Assembly: GCA_026552855.1 (NCBI GenBank)
Contig: JAPMTX010000166.1
Coordinates: forward strand, 1 to 32,705
Source: Candidatus Methanoperedens sp.
GTDB taxonomy: Archaea; Halobacteriota; Methanosarcinia; Methanosarcinales; Methanoperedenaceae
Direction: 5' to 3'
DNA: 32,705 nt
A program made the translations under genes and the position numbers. The notes under the pieces are model-generated. The model saw only the letters and a program-made list of their open reading frames with translations. It ran no database searches and was not told the origin of the DNA. The number at the start of each line of letters is the position of its first letter. Within the stretch, counting starts at the first letter, position 1. Shown here one piece after another: positions 6,830 to 13,417 of the stretch.

Positions 6830-7929
6830 GAATCCTTGTGGTATGCTACAGCAGCCGCAGTATCGTGTGCTCTGCTAAAAAAGCGGGGTACACCGTCTAT
6901 GCCCTTGATAATTTCGGGGATGTGGATATGCGCGGATGCGCCGATAAAGCGGAATTCTTAGGAAATGCTTCCGGGGACAGGATATACGAACTGGCTCGGT
7001 CTTTCGGCGATTTCGATGCTGTGGTACTGGGACCTGGATTTGAAAAACTGAGATTCAGGAATATCCTTAACAACAGGCTGTCTGTCATGGAAGAAGTGAA
7101 TGATAAACTGAAAATCGCAAAGAAGTTTGAATCCATGGATATTCCGCACCCTGATACCGAGCTATTAACTAAAGCATCCGGAGCCGGATTCCCGTTGATG
7201 ATAAAACCGAGGTTCGGCTCAGGCGGGATGCTGAACATCACTGCCAGGGACGAAGACGAGCTGGCGGATCTTAAGGCGCGGGATGATGCCTGCAATTTCA
7301 TAGCCCAGGAGTTCGTGGAGGGTACGCCGTGCAGCGCATCCCTGATCGGCACCGGGGACGATGCTGCTGTCATTGCCCTGAACGAGCAGTTGATAGGCGT
7401 CCCCGGGCTAACAAGGCTGCCGTTCGCTTACTGCGGCAACATCACGCCGTTCCGCACCGGGTTCAGCGACGAGATGGTGCAGTATGCCGCACGGATAGCC
7501 CGGGAATTCAGCCTCGTGGGTTCAAACGGCGTTGATTTCATCCTGACTGAAAAGGGTGCCGTAGCCATTGAGGTCAACCCCCGCTTCCAGGGAAGCCTGG
7601 ACACGATTGAACTCTCAACCGGGATGAACGTCTTCGATGCGCATGTGAGATCGTTTGAGGGCGAACTTCCGCTTTTGAGGGACTTCTCACGTTATGCAGC
7701 CAAGGCGATCCTGTATACAGATAGGAGGTTGATTATAGACCAGAAGCTCTCAGACAGGCTCACCGGATGCATGAATGCGAATAATGCGGCAGATATCCCT
7801 CAGGCAGGATGCGTCATTTCACCGGATGAGCCTGTCGCCACGCTGCTTGGAACAGGGGAAACACGCGAGATAGCTTTAGGGAACGCAAGCAAATATGCAT
7901 ATACTATCAGGGCTATGTCGGAAGCTTAA
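6826..7929 (+). CDS. ATP-grasp carboligase-like protein (COG2232)
   Basis: A 367-residue ATP-grasp enzyme. An N-terminal alpha/beta domain (to about 105) is followed by the ATP-grasp core, with 'PLMIKPRFGSGGM' (ATP lysine, about 125-137), 'IAQEFVEGTPCSASLIG', and the Mg-binding 'AIEVNPRFQGSLDTIE'. The C-terminal part contains 'KAILYTDRRLIID'. The type couples ATP hydrolysis to a carboxylate-amine or similar ligation; the substrate is unknown. Related proteins (as I recall) sit among tetrahydromethanopterin genes in methylotrophic bacteria, so a role in that cofactor's synthesis is possible. It starts within the trm56 stop codon. Confidence 0.8.
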   Translation: MRILVVCYSSRSIVCSAKKAGYTVYALDNFGDVDMRGCADKAEFLGNASGDRIYELARSFGDFDAVVLGPGFEKLRFRNILNNRLSVMEEVNDKLKIAKKFESMDIPHPDTELLTKASGAGFPLMIKPRFGSGGMLNITARDEDELADLKARDDACNFIAQEFVEGTPCSASLIGTGDDAAVIALNEQLIGVPGLTRLPFAYCGNITPFRTGFSDEMVQYAARIAREFSLVGSNGVDFILTEKGAVAIEVNPRFQGSLDTIELSTGMNVFDAHVRSFEGELPLLRDFSRYAAKAILYTDRRLIIDQKLSDRLTGCMNANNAADIPQAGCVISPDEPVATLLGTGETREIALGNASKYAYTIRAMSEA

Positions 7930-7965
7930 AGTCATATAAGAACAAAAATAGGATGGTGATGTTTT

Positions 7966-8478
7966 TTGGTTGATTTAGATAATCCCGTTATCAGAGGCTA
8001 TTTCATAAACCTTGTCGGCGAGGAGGGTTTTAAAGTCGTTCAAAAAATGCCTGAAGGCGAGGTCACTGATGAGAAGATAGCTGAAGTGACAGGCGTCCTG
8101 TTGAATATAGTCAGGAGGACACTCTTTATTTTATACGAGAACAGGCTTGCACTCTACCGCAGGGTAAGGGATACCGACAGCGGCTGGCTGACGTATCTGT
8201 GGAAGCTTGAGCTTGGAAGCCTTGACCGCCAGCTTGAGCTTGAATCCAGGAGAATCCTCCGGAATCTCAAGGCAAGGCTTGAGTTCGAGGAAGATAAAGT
8301 GTTCTACACATGCAAGAACCAGGACGGTCGCTACCTTTTTGAAGAGGCGGCTGAGCTTGAATTCATCTGCCCGGAGTGCGCTGAGGATCTGGAATACCAG
8401 GACAACGAGCCTATAATCAAAGCCCTGAAGCAGAGGATCTCCGAAATTGAGGCACTATCAGCAGGTGCCGCTGCTTGA
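7966..8478 (+). CDS. tfe: transcription initiation factor E (TFE alpha)
   Basis: A 170-residue homologue of TFIIE-alpha, which stabilises the open complex with RNA polymerase, TBP and TFB. Residues 1-80 are the winged-helix domain ('VTDEKIAEVTGVLLNIVRRTLFILYENRLALYRR'). A helical linker follows, then a zinc-ribbon segment (113-145). Only three of four expected cysteines are visible: Cys116, Cys135 and Cys138, with Gln119 about where another is expected. The start is TTG at 7966, supported by GGTGAT (7955-7960); the nearby ATG at 7959 is out of frame and stops after four codons. Confidence 0.92.
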   Translation: MVDLDNPVIRGYFINLVGEEGFKVVQKMPEGEVTDEKIAEVTGVLLNIVRRTLFILYENRLALYRRVRDTDSGWLTYLWKLELGSLDRQLELESRRILRNLKARLEFEEDKVFYTCKNQDGRYLFEEAAELEFICPECAEDLEYQDNEPIIKALKQRISEIEALSAGAAA

Positions 8479-8552
8479 GCGAAGAAGACGATGAAAAAAT
8501 AATCCGCCGTTTTATCGGATTAAATGACGAGATCTGTTCTATGCTGTGCTGA
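8475..8552 (+). CDS. possible 25-codon ORF coupled to tfe
   Basis: A TTG overlapping the tfe stop (TTGA) opens a 25-codon frame beginning 'MSEEDDEKIIRRF', a charged amphipathic start that looks protein-like. It ends inside the 3' end of the convergent DUF2551 gene. It may be a decayed downstream gene or chance. The hairpin at 8500-8522 lies within it. Confidence 0.25.
   Translation: MSEEDDEKIIRRFIGLNDEICSMLC
8500..8522. terminator. hairpin between tfe and the DUF2551 gene
   Basis: TAATCCG (8500-8506) pairs with CGGATTA (8516-8522) over a nine-base loop containing TTTT, between converging genes. A 3'-end role for either transcript is inferred. Confidence 0.35.
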
Positions 8553-8862
8553 CAGTATCTTTTTCAAGAAGTGCGGTTTTAATTATATCTACGTACTCTT
8601 CTTTCAGCGAGTATACAGTCGGTGTCTTATATGATTCCTTTAAGGCATGGAGAATTCCGAGCTTGGAATGGATGTAACCCAGCGTTGAAGCGACCGCGCT
8701 ATAGGAGACTTTGAATTTCTTGTTTATCTCGCGATACAGCAGGTCCACTGTTACCTTTTTCAATTTTAACAATATTCCCAGTATGAATTTTCTTATTCCG
8801 TCTATGTCAAGTTCCAGGTATACCTCAAGGCGCCTTTTTATTCTGAGCCGGAGTGCCTCCAT
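8539..8862 (-). CDS. DUF2551 protein, likely DNA-binding
   Basis: A 107-residue archaeal protein matching DUF2551: 'RLRIKRRLEVYLELDIDGIRKFILGILLKLKKVT', then a winged-helix-like segment 'VSYSAVASTLGYIHSKLGILHALKE' and a C-terminal 'PTVYSLKEEYVDII'. The family is restricted to archaea and is predicted to regulate transcription; its target is not known. The gene stands alone, convergent with tfe and divergent from the Fe-S carrier gene. AT-rich promoter sequence lies immediately upstream. Confidence 0.8.
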   Translation of the reverse strand: MEALRLRIKRRLEVYLELDIDGIRKFILGILLKLKKVTVDLLYREINKKFKVSYSAVASTLGYIHSKLGILHALKESYKTPTVYSLKEEYVDIIKTALLEKDTVSTA

Positions 8863-9014
8863 CGTATCACCTTATTTAGAACTTTCTCTCATAATATATA
8901 TACTTTTCTCATTTATAATTAAATGGGTGATAATTAAATAATCCTTCACCCTGCTCTGCAAATTACTGATATTTTTATATACACCCAGAACATAGAGAGA
9001 AAAAGGAGATGCAA
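8863..9014. promoter_or_regulatory. divergent promoter region, DUF2551 / Fe-S carrier
   Basis: The 10-base direct repeat ATAATTAAAT occurs at 8915-8924 and 8930-8939, 15 bases apart, between the two divergent promoters. A TATA box 'tttttatatac' (8972-8982) places the plus-strand start near 9004, just ahead of the Fe-S carrier gene. The repeat is a candidate regulator site, perhaps for the DUF2551 protein. Confidence 0.4.
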
Positions 9015-9332
9015 ATGATAGAGATTACAGATGCAGCCGCAGCGGAATTGAAACAACTGCTTGAGAGAGAGAAGAAGAGCGACCACGGGTTGCGCATATT
9101 CGAAGCCGGCACTGGTTGCAGCGGGGTGCAGTACGGTCTTACGCTTGAGAGATCCCCTAAAACCGATGATGCGGTCCTGGAGAGCAACGGAATAAAAATA
9201 TTCTGCAACAAAGAGATCCAGGAGGATATAGACGAGTTCAAGATCGATTATATTGATAACGATTACGGGAAAGGTTTCATTATAAACAACCCCAGGGCGC
9301 GGTGCGGTTCAGGGTGCGGCAGTTGCGGGTGA
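9015..9332 (+). CDS. A-type iron-sulfur cluster carrier (IscA/ErpA/HesB family)
   Basis: A 105-residue A-type carrier that holds and passes Fe-S clusters to target proteins. The core is 'ITDAAAAELKQLLERE', then 'GTGCSGVQYGL' with Cys35, and a Cys-rich tail with Cys97, Cys101 and Cys104. The usual tail is CxC, so the wider spacing with a third cysteine is a variant. An ATG two codons earlier (9009) directly abuts the GGAG at 9005-9008; the ATG at 9015 has normal spacing and was preferred. It heads a compact operon with nac, proC, mtxX and a trm5-like gene. Confidence 0.88.
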   Translation: MIEITDAAAAELKQLLEREKKSDHGLRIFEAGTGCSGVQYGLTLERSPKTDDAVLESNGIKIFCNKEIQEDIDEFKIDYIDNDYGKGFIINNPRARCGSGCGSCG

Positions 9333-9337
9333 TCTGA

Positions 9338-9691
9338 ATGTTCCCCGGTCTTGGCAAGGGTATCAATCCCCGCAAAATGGCGGCGATGATGAAGCAGATG
9401 GGGATCGATATCAATGAGATAGAGAATGTGGAAGAAGTCATCATCCGGACGCCCCAGAAGGATATCGTATTCAGGGACGCGCAGGTCACAGTGATGGATG
9501 CAAAGGGCATGAAGACCTATCAGGTCGTAGGTACGCCCCAGGAAGTGGCGCGCGAGGTAAAAATCCCGGAAGAAGATATCAAACTTGTGATGGAACAGGC
9601 AAAAGCCACTGAAGCTGATGCACGGAATGCGCTCAAGGAAACAAAAGGGGATATTGCCGCAGCCATCCTGAAGCTCAGTAAGACAGGTTAA
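9338..9691 (+). CDS. nac: nascent polypeptide-associated complex protein
   Basis: A 117-residue archaeal NAC homologue, which forms a homodimer and binds nascent chains at the ribosome exit. The N-terminus 'GINPRKMAAMMKQMGIDINEIENVEEVII' leads into the NAC beta-barrel (to about 70), and a UBA domain closes the protein (about 78-117, 'ATEADARNALKETKGDIAAAILKLS'). It starts five bases after the Fe-S carrier stop and ends eight bases before proC, consistent with one transcript. Confidence 0.95.
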   Translation: MFPGLGKGINPRKMAAMMKQMGIDINEIENVEEVIIRTPQKDIVFRDAQVTVMDAKGMKTYQVVGTPQEVAREVKIPEEDIKLVMEQAKATEADARNALKETKGDIAAAILKLSKTG

Positions 9692-9699
9692 GTTTTAGC

Positions 9700-10512
9700 A
9701 TGGATAATAGAAAGATAGGATTTATCGGTACCGGGAAGATGGGTGAGGCGCTCATCAGGGGCATTATCGCGGCAAAGCTCGCCCTGCCTTCGTGCATCTA
9801 TGCGAGCGATATGGATTACGCCAAACTGGAGCTGCTGGAGAAGGAATATAAGATCAACATCTGCAGGGATAATTGTGATGTTATACTGGGTTCGGATATC
9901 ATAGTAATCGCAGTAAAACCGCAGACTGTCCCGGCTGTTTTAGAGGAGATAAAGGACTCCATAAAGAAACAGCTCATTGTATCGATAGCAGCAGGGGTCA
10001 CGATAGATACCTTTGAGAGCGCCCTGCCCCGCGGTGCGAAAGTAGTGAGGGTAATGCCCAACATAGCAGCGACCGTGAGGGAGACAGCCAGTGCGATAAG
10101 CCTGGGAAGCGCGGTCTCAAAGGAAGATGCTGCCGCTGTAAGTGAGATATTTAACTCCATCGGCAGGTCTGTAATAATACCGGAGCACCTCATGGATGCA
10201 GTTACGGGATTATCCGGGAGCGGACCTGCGTATATCTTCATGATAATAGAAGCGCTTGCCGACGGGGGCATACATGAAGGTCTTGACAGGAACACCGCAA
10301 AACTGCTTGCAGCCCAGACAGTGCTCGGAGCTGCTAAGATGGTGCTTGAAGGCGGGACACATACAGGGGAATTGAGGGACATGGTGACATCACCAGGCGG
10401 GACAACGATAAGGGGCATCCGGGTCATGGAAGAGCGCGGGGTCCGCGTCGCTATGATGAACGCCGTGATCGCTGCGTGTGAGCGGTCAAAGGAACTGGGC
10501 AGAAAGAAATGA
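9700..10512 (+). CDS. proC: pyrroline-5-carboxylate reductase
   Basis: A 270-residue NAD(P)H-dependent enzyme catalysing the last step of proline synthesis. The Rossmann motif 'IGFIGTGKMGEALIRG' lies near the start, with 'IVIAVKPQTV' and 'VRVMPNIAATV' further on. The signature 'GLSGSGPAYIFMIIEALADGG' and the closing 'MVTSPGGTTIRGI' are intact. Length is normal. No other proline gene is near; its TGA overlaps the mtxX ATG as ATGA (10509-10512), so it is translated with a methanogenesis marker gene. Confidence 0.95.
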   Translation: MDNRKIGFIGTGKMGEALIRGIIAAKLALPSCIYASDMDYAKLELLEKEYKINICRDNCDVILGSDIIVIAVKPQTVPAVLEEIKDSIKKQLIVSIAAGVTIDTFESALPRGAKVVRVMPNIAATVRETASAISLGSAVSKEDAAAVSEIFNSIGRSVIIPEHLMDAVTGLSGSGPAYIFMIIEALADGGIHEGLDRNTAKLLAAQTVLGAAKMVLEGGTHTGELRDMVTSPGGTTIRGIRVMEERGVRVAMMNAVIAACERSKELGRKK

Positions 10513-11318
10513 ATCTGATCTCTGAGATAGAGAGAAAAGCAAAGATTAACCATGCAAGGATCGGGCTCGGAATAGGGCAGGTCTCAGAGAGGCTCATTAA
10601 AAGCGCTGAAGATGCAGGCGAATATGCTGAAGTTGTACTTGTGGGCAATGAGGAACAGATAAAAGCCGCGGGAACGGACCTTGAGATAATTCATTCCACT
10701 GAGCCATCGAAAAAATTAATACAACTCCTTGCGGGCAAAGAGATAGACGGTGCGGTAAGGGGTACGCTCAGTGCCACGAAAACCCTTTCCATACTGAAAA
10801 GCACATTTGACATGGAAAAATTATACAGGGTCTCGCTGCTTGAGACCGCGGATAATGTGCCTTTTTTCCTGGCACCCGTTGGGATCGATGAAGGGATTTC
10901 AGCCGCTGATAAGATCGAGTTGATAAACCGCGGCGCTGCGTATATCGCCCGGCTTGGCATTGAGGCAAAGGTCGGGATCCTTTCCGGTGGAAGATTTGAA
11001 GATAAGGGCAGGGCTGAGCGCGTTGACAGGACGCTTGAAGAGGCGGAAATTGTCACAAAAAAGGTCTGTGAGATGGGGATTGATGCCAGGAACTACTCAA
11101 TCCTTATAGAGGATGCTATACGGGAAGCTAATTTTATCGTTGCTCCTGACGGCATCTCAGGCAACCTTATTTTCAGGACGCTCGTGTTCCTCGGAGGAGG
11201 TCACGGCTACGGTGCTCCTGTGCTTATGGATAAAGTGTTCGTGGACACATCCAGGGTAAAAGAGGATTCAAGCAGGGCTATCATGCTGGCGAGCGCGCTC
11301 AAAAGACCCGATATCTGA
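10509..11318 (+). CDS. mtxX: methanogenesis marker protein 4 (MtxX)
   Basis: A 269-residue protein of the MtxX/Mmp4 family, which is found almost only in methanogens and their methane-oxidising relatives. Its fold resembles phosphate acetyl/butyryltransferases: '[31 protein letters not shown]' at the N-terminus, then '[14 protein letters not shown]', and a C-terminal '[22 protein letters not shown]'. The older label methyltransferase is not well supported, and the biochemical role is unknown. The start overlaps the proC stop; the next gene's ATG begins on its last base. Confidence 0.88.
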   Translation: MNLISEIERKAKINHARIGLGIGQVSERLIKSAEDAGEYAEVVLVGNEEQIKAAGTDLEIIHSTEPSKKLIQLLAGKEIDGAVRGTLSATKTLSILKSTFDMEKLYRVSLLETADNVPFFLAPVGIDEGISAADKIELINRGAAYIARLGIEAKVGILSGGRFEDKGRAERVDRTLEEAEIVTKKVCEMGIDARNYSILIEDAIREANFIVAPDGISGNLIFRTLVFLGGGHGYGAPVLMDKVFVDTSRVKEDSSRAIMLASALKRPDI

Positions 11319-12112
11319 TGTCACTCAGAGATCTCCTGAAAGACAAACTGCCGCAGGAAAAGCTCTCTTTTCTCCCTAAAGGCTTTGAGGTCATCGGGGA
11401 CATAGCGATCATCAACATCCCTCAGTCCCTTGATAATGAGAAGTACCTTATTGCAGAGGCGCTGGCATCCCACAGGAGGGATGTCGGGGTGATCCTCAGG
11501 AAGACGGACAAGCTAAAAGGCGAGAAGCGCGTAGGCGGATTTGAGTTCCTGCTCGGAAATAGGACATCGACGGTCCACAGGGAGAATAACTGCATTTTCC
11601 ATGTGGATCTGGCAGAAGCGTACTTCTCAGGTAAGATGTATTTTGAGCGGAACAGGATAGTGCAGACGGTGAACGACGGCGAGGATGTACTTGTTTTGTT
11701 CTGCGGCGTTGGACCGTTCCTGATACCTATCTGGAAGATGAAAAACGTAAATATAACCGGGCTTGATAATAACCCTGCTGCGTGCGCTTTATTCAAAAAG
11801 AACGCAGAGATCAATCGCATCGAGGCTAATATCCTCCTGGCAGATGCGAATTCAGTGCCTTATCTCTTCAAAAAACCCTTTGACAGGATAGTGATGCCGA
11901 CACCGTACGGTCAGGACCATTCCCTGACACTTTGCCGCACCATATTGAAGCCTGAGGGTATCGTACATTTTTACACGTTCAAGAAGGATTTCGAGATACC
12001 CCATTTTAAGAGGTTACTTGAAGAGAATGGATGGCAGATCGAATTTTATCGCAAATGCGGCGGAGTTGCCCCCAGGGTAGACAGGTATGTTTTCGACCTG
12101 CTTAAACAGTAA
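11318..12112 (+). CDS. Trm5-family SAM-dependent tRNA methyltransferase-like protein
   Basis: A 264-residue class I methyltransferase of the Trm5/Taw2 group, which modifies the base at tRNA position 37. Visible are the family entry 'TSTVHRENNCIFHVDLAEAYFSGKMYFERNRI', the SAM motif 'LFCGVGPFLIPIWK', and 'GLDNNPAACALFKKNA'. The usual NLP near the active site is replaced by 'RIVMPTPYGQDHSL', and the canonical FSPR segment reads FSGK, so it may not be a standard m1G37 enzyme. Wyosine-pathway or orphan function is possible. It starts on the last base of mtxX. Confidence 0.75.
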   Translation: MSLRDLLKDKLPQEKLSFLPKGFEVIGDIAIINIPQSLDNEKYLIAEALASHRRDVGVILRKTDKLKGEKRVGGFEFLLGNRTSTVHRENNCIFHVDLAEAYFSGKMYFERNRIVQTVNDGEDVLVLFCGVGPFLIPIWKMKNVNITGLDNNPAACALFKKNAEINRIEANILLADANSVPYLFKKPFDRIVMPTPYGQDHSLTLCRTILKPEGIVHFYTFKKDFEIPHFKRLLEENGWQIEFYRKCGGVAPRVDRYVFDLLKQ

Positions 12113-12159
12113 CGTAGATAAGTTCATCAGGTATATCATGAGAATACAGGACAGGATAT

Positions 12160-12534
12160 ATGCTTTCGAACCCGATCGTTACTCTCCTTTACAGCTTTGC
12201 TTTGTACATGTTAGCGATGTTTATTTTCCTGGGGATCTCAATCGGCTTCCACGAACTGGGGCATGTTCTTTTCGCCAGGTTAAACCATCTTGAGTACAGG
12301 ATCTTATACAATAAAGGTAATTTAACAGTATCTGCGGACTGGGACAGGATAAGGGATAAGAAGGTCTACGGGCACATGCTGGGCATTATCTTCGGACTGC
12401 CGCCTATCATTGCTGGAGGGTGGCTGTATTCCACGCCCCTGCTCCTGCTGCCGTACCTTCTTGCATGCTACGATGATTTCGGCGCTGTAGCCAGAGAAAT
12501 GCTTGGATGCAGAAGGATATTCGGGCTGGGCTGA
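12160..12534 (+). CDS. small HELGH membrane protein, M50-like metalloprotease fragment fold
   Basis: A 124-residue integral membrane protein with about three helices (about 5-30, 70-88 and 92-106). The zinc-protease motif HELGH (His31, Glu32, His35) sits at the end of helix 1, as in site-2-protease (M50) enzymes. 'YDDFG' (Asp105/Asp106) near the C-terminus could supply the third metal ligand. Site-2 proteases are normally over 200 residues with a PDZ or CBS domain, so this is a minimal form. Substrate unknown. The SD is weak and the link to the upstream operon (47-base gap) uncertain. Confidence 0.6.
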   Translation: MLSNPIVTLLYSFALYMLAMFIFLGISIGFHELGHVLFARLNHLEYRILYNKGNLTVSADWDRIRDKKVYGHMLGIIFGLPPIIAGGWLYSTPLLLLPYLLACYDDFGAVAREMLGCRRIFGLG

Positions 12535-12537
12535 ACA

Positions 12538-12547
12538 TTATATAAAA
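12538..12547 (+). promoter_or_regulatory. TATA box of the candidate ncRNA
   Basis: 'ttatataaaa' lies four bases after the HELGH gene stop. Transcription would begin near 12570, eleven bases before the long stem at 12581, with no start codon close behind that opens a gene. Confidence 0.45.
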
Positions 12548-12569
12548 TTACCATAACCATCTGTATGCA

Positions 12570-12668
12570 GCACATCTGAGGTTGCGCGCCTGCGGTTTGC
12601 TGTTGGGGAAGTGGGGGTTAGTTAAAAGAGTGCTTACCGAGGCCCGCAACGTCGATTTAATAGTTTTT
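12570..12668 (+). ncRNA. candidate structured non-coding RNA
   Basis: A long stem closes this segment: GTTGCG (12581-12586) with CGCAAC (12645-12650), a C/C mismatch, GCCT (12588-12591) with AGGC (12640-12643), a bulged G, and CGGT (12593-12596) with ACCG (12636-12639): 14 pairs. The enclosed loop holds two G-runs (GGGG and GGGGG). A TATA box lies about 27 bases before the proposed start and a T5 run ends it. No coding frame fits. I recognise no known RNA family; it is not a tRNA and lacks clear C/D boxes. A leader or 3' structure of neighbouring mRNAs is the alternative. Confidence 0.4.
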
Positions 12669-12703
12669 CAGAGCATATATAGCTTTTGCTACTAACCTGT
12701 GGG

Positions 12704-12710
12704 TATAAAA
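12704..12710 (+). promoter_or_regulatory. TATA box of the AbrB-like gene
   Basis: 'tataaaa' would start transcription near 12731-12735. That coincides with a GTG at 12735 (a leaderless option) and lies 33 bases before the SD-supported GTG at 12768. Confidence 0.45.
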
Positions 12711-12767
12711 TGCATGCCCATAAAGCAAATATAGGTGATAAAATATGTTACCTGCCAGGAGCAAAAC

Positions 12768-12956
12768 GTGATTTCTGGACAGGGAAAGATGATTAACCGC
12801 CGTACCAAAACGGCAGGGAAAGAATACGACCGCTTTTTTATCTATGTGCCTACCGAGGTCGCAAGGGACGGGCTGTTCCCGTTCAAGGAAGGCGATAAAT
12901 TAACTATCATAGTGGATACTGATAATAAGCGACTTATAATAGAGAAAAGCAAATAA
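12768..12956 (+). CDS. AbrB/SpoVT-like swapped-hairpin DNA-binding protein
   Basis: About 62 residues. The end 'YVPTEVARDGLFPFKEGDKLTIIVDTDNKRLIIEKSK' has the pattern of AbrB-like swapped-hairpin domains (a short strand, 'P', then 'F..GD.L.I.VD...L.IE'). These dimerise and bind DNA, often as regulators or antitoxins. No toxin gene is adjacent. The start is uncertain: GTG 12768 has AGGAG (12757-12761) six bases upstream; GTG 12735 would be leaderless; ATG 12789 would leave just the domain. Convergent with the next gene, eight bases apart. Confidence 0.6.
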   Translation: MISGQGKMINRRTKTAGKEYDRFFIYVPTEVARDGLFPFKEGDKLTIIVDTDNKRLIIEKSK

Positions 12957-12964
12957 ATCCAGAT

Positions 12965-13372
12965 TTACTTCAGGGTTCTCAATCGGTCCAGTAACTCCGG
13001 AGCGCTGGTGAAGAGCACGACCGACCGTTCTATCATAAGATTTACCGTACCCTCGATGCCCAGTGTCCTGAAGTCCGTCCTTAATCCAAGCACGGGTTTA
13101 CCCTTTGCATACGCATATCCTATCTCCCATGCAGTGCCCGAATCCACGTCCGCTCCATCGAGTACAGCCACCAGGATATCTGAGTTTTCTATTGCATCCA
13201 GGTTCTTATCGAAAATTATCTTCTGTCTGTTTTTTTTATCTTTAATGTTGTTTGAGTCCTCCTGGGGCAGGAACACACTGAAACCCTCTCTCTTTATCTC
13301 ATCCCTGAGCTTGTGGTTGAATTCACACTCAGCTTCAGAAAAAAGTGATGCTGCGAGATAGATATTTTTCAT
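12965..13372 (-). CDS. nucleoside 2-deoxyribosyltransferase family protein
   Basis: A 135-residue protein of the nucleoside 2-deoxyribosyltransferase family, which cleaves or exchanges the base on 2'-deoxynucleosides or nucleotides. The N-terminal strand 'MKNIYLAASLFSEAE' holds the base-binding site. 'DILVAVLDGADVDSGTAWEIGYAYAKGKPVLGLRTD' contains the catalytic Glu83 and nearby Asp residues. Related proteins act in salvage or in clearing N-modified dNMPs. The exact substrate is unclear. Confidence 0.88.
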   Translation of the reverse strand: MKNIYLAASLFSEAECEFNHKLRDEIKREGFSVFLPQEDSNNIKDKKNRQKIIFDKNLDAIENSDILVAVLDGADVDSGTAWEIGYAYAKGKPVLGLRTDFRTLGIEGTVNLMIERSVVLFTSAPELLDRLRTLK

Positions 13373-13417
13373 ATGGTAATATAGTCCTGATAATAAAATA
13401 AACCTTCTAAAGCTGTG

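Noticed and set aside
8481..8552. C/D box small RNA after tfe (CGATGA and CTGA motifs)
   Set aside because: The C-like box departs from consensus and no terminal stem is evident.
9816..10553. 245-codon minus-strand frame opposite proC
   Set aside because: proC is complete and part of a tight operon; the shadow has no domain pattern.
12570..12668. tRNA or C/D-box RNA in the gap
   Set aside because: There is no cloverleaf, no TTCGA-type T-loop and no paired C and D boxes; only an unclassified stem-loop is supported.
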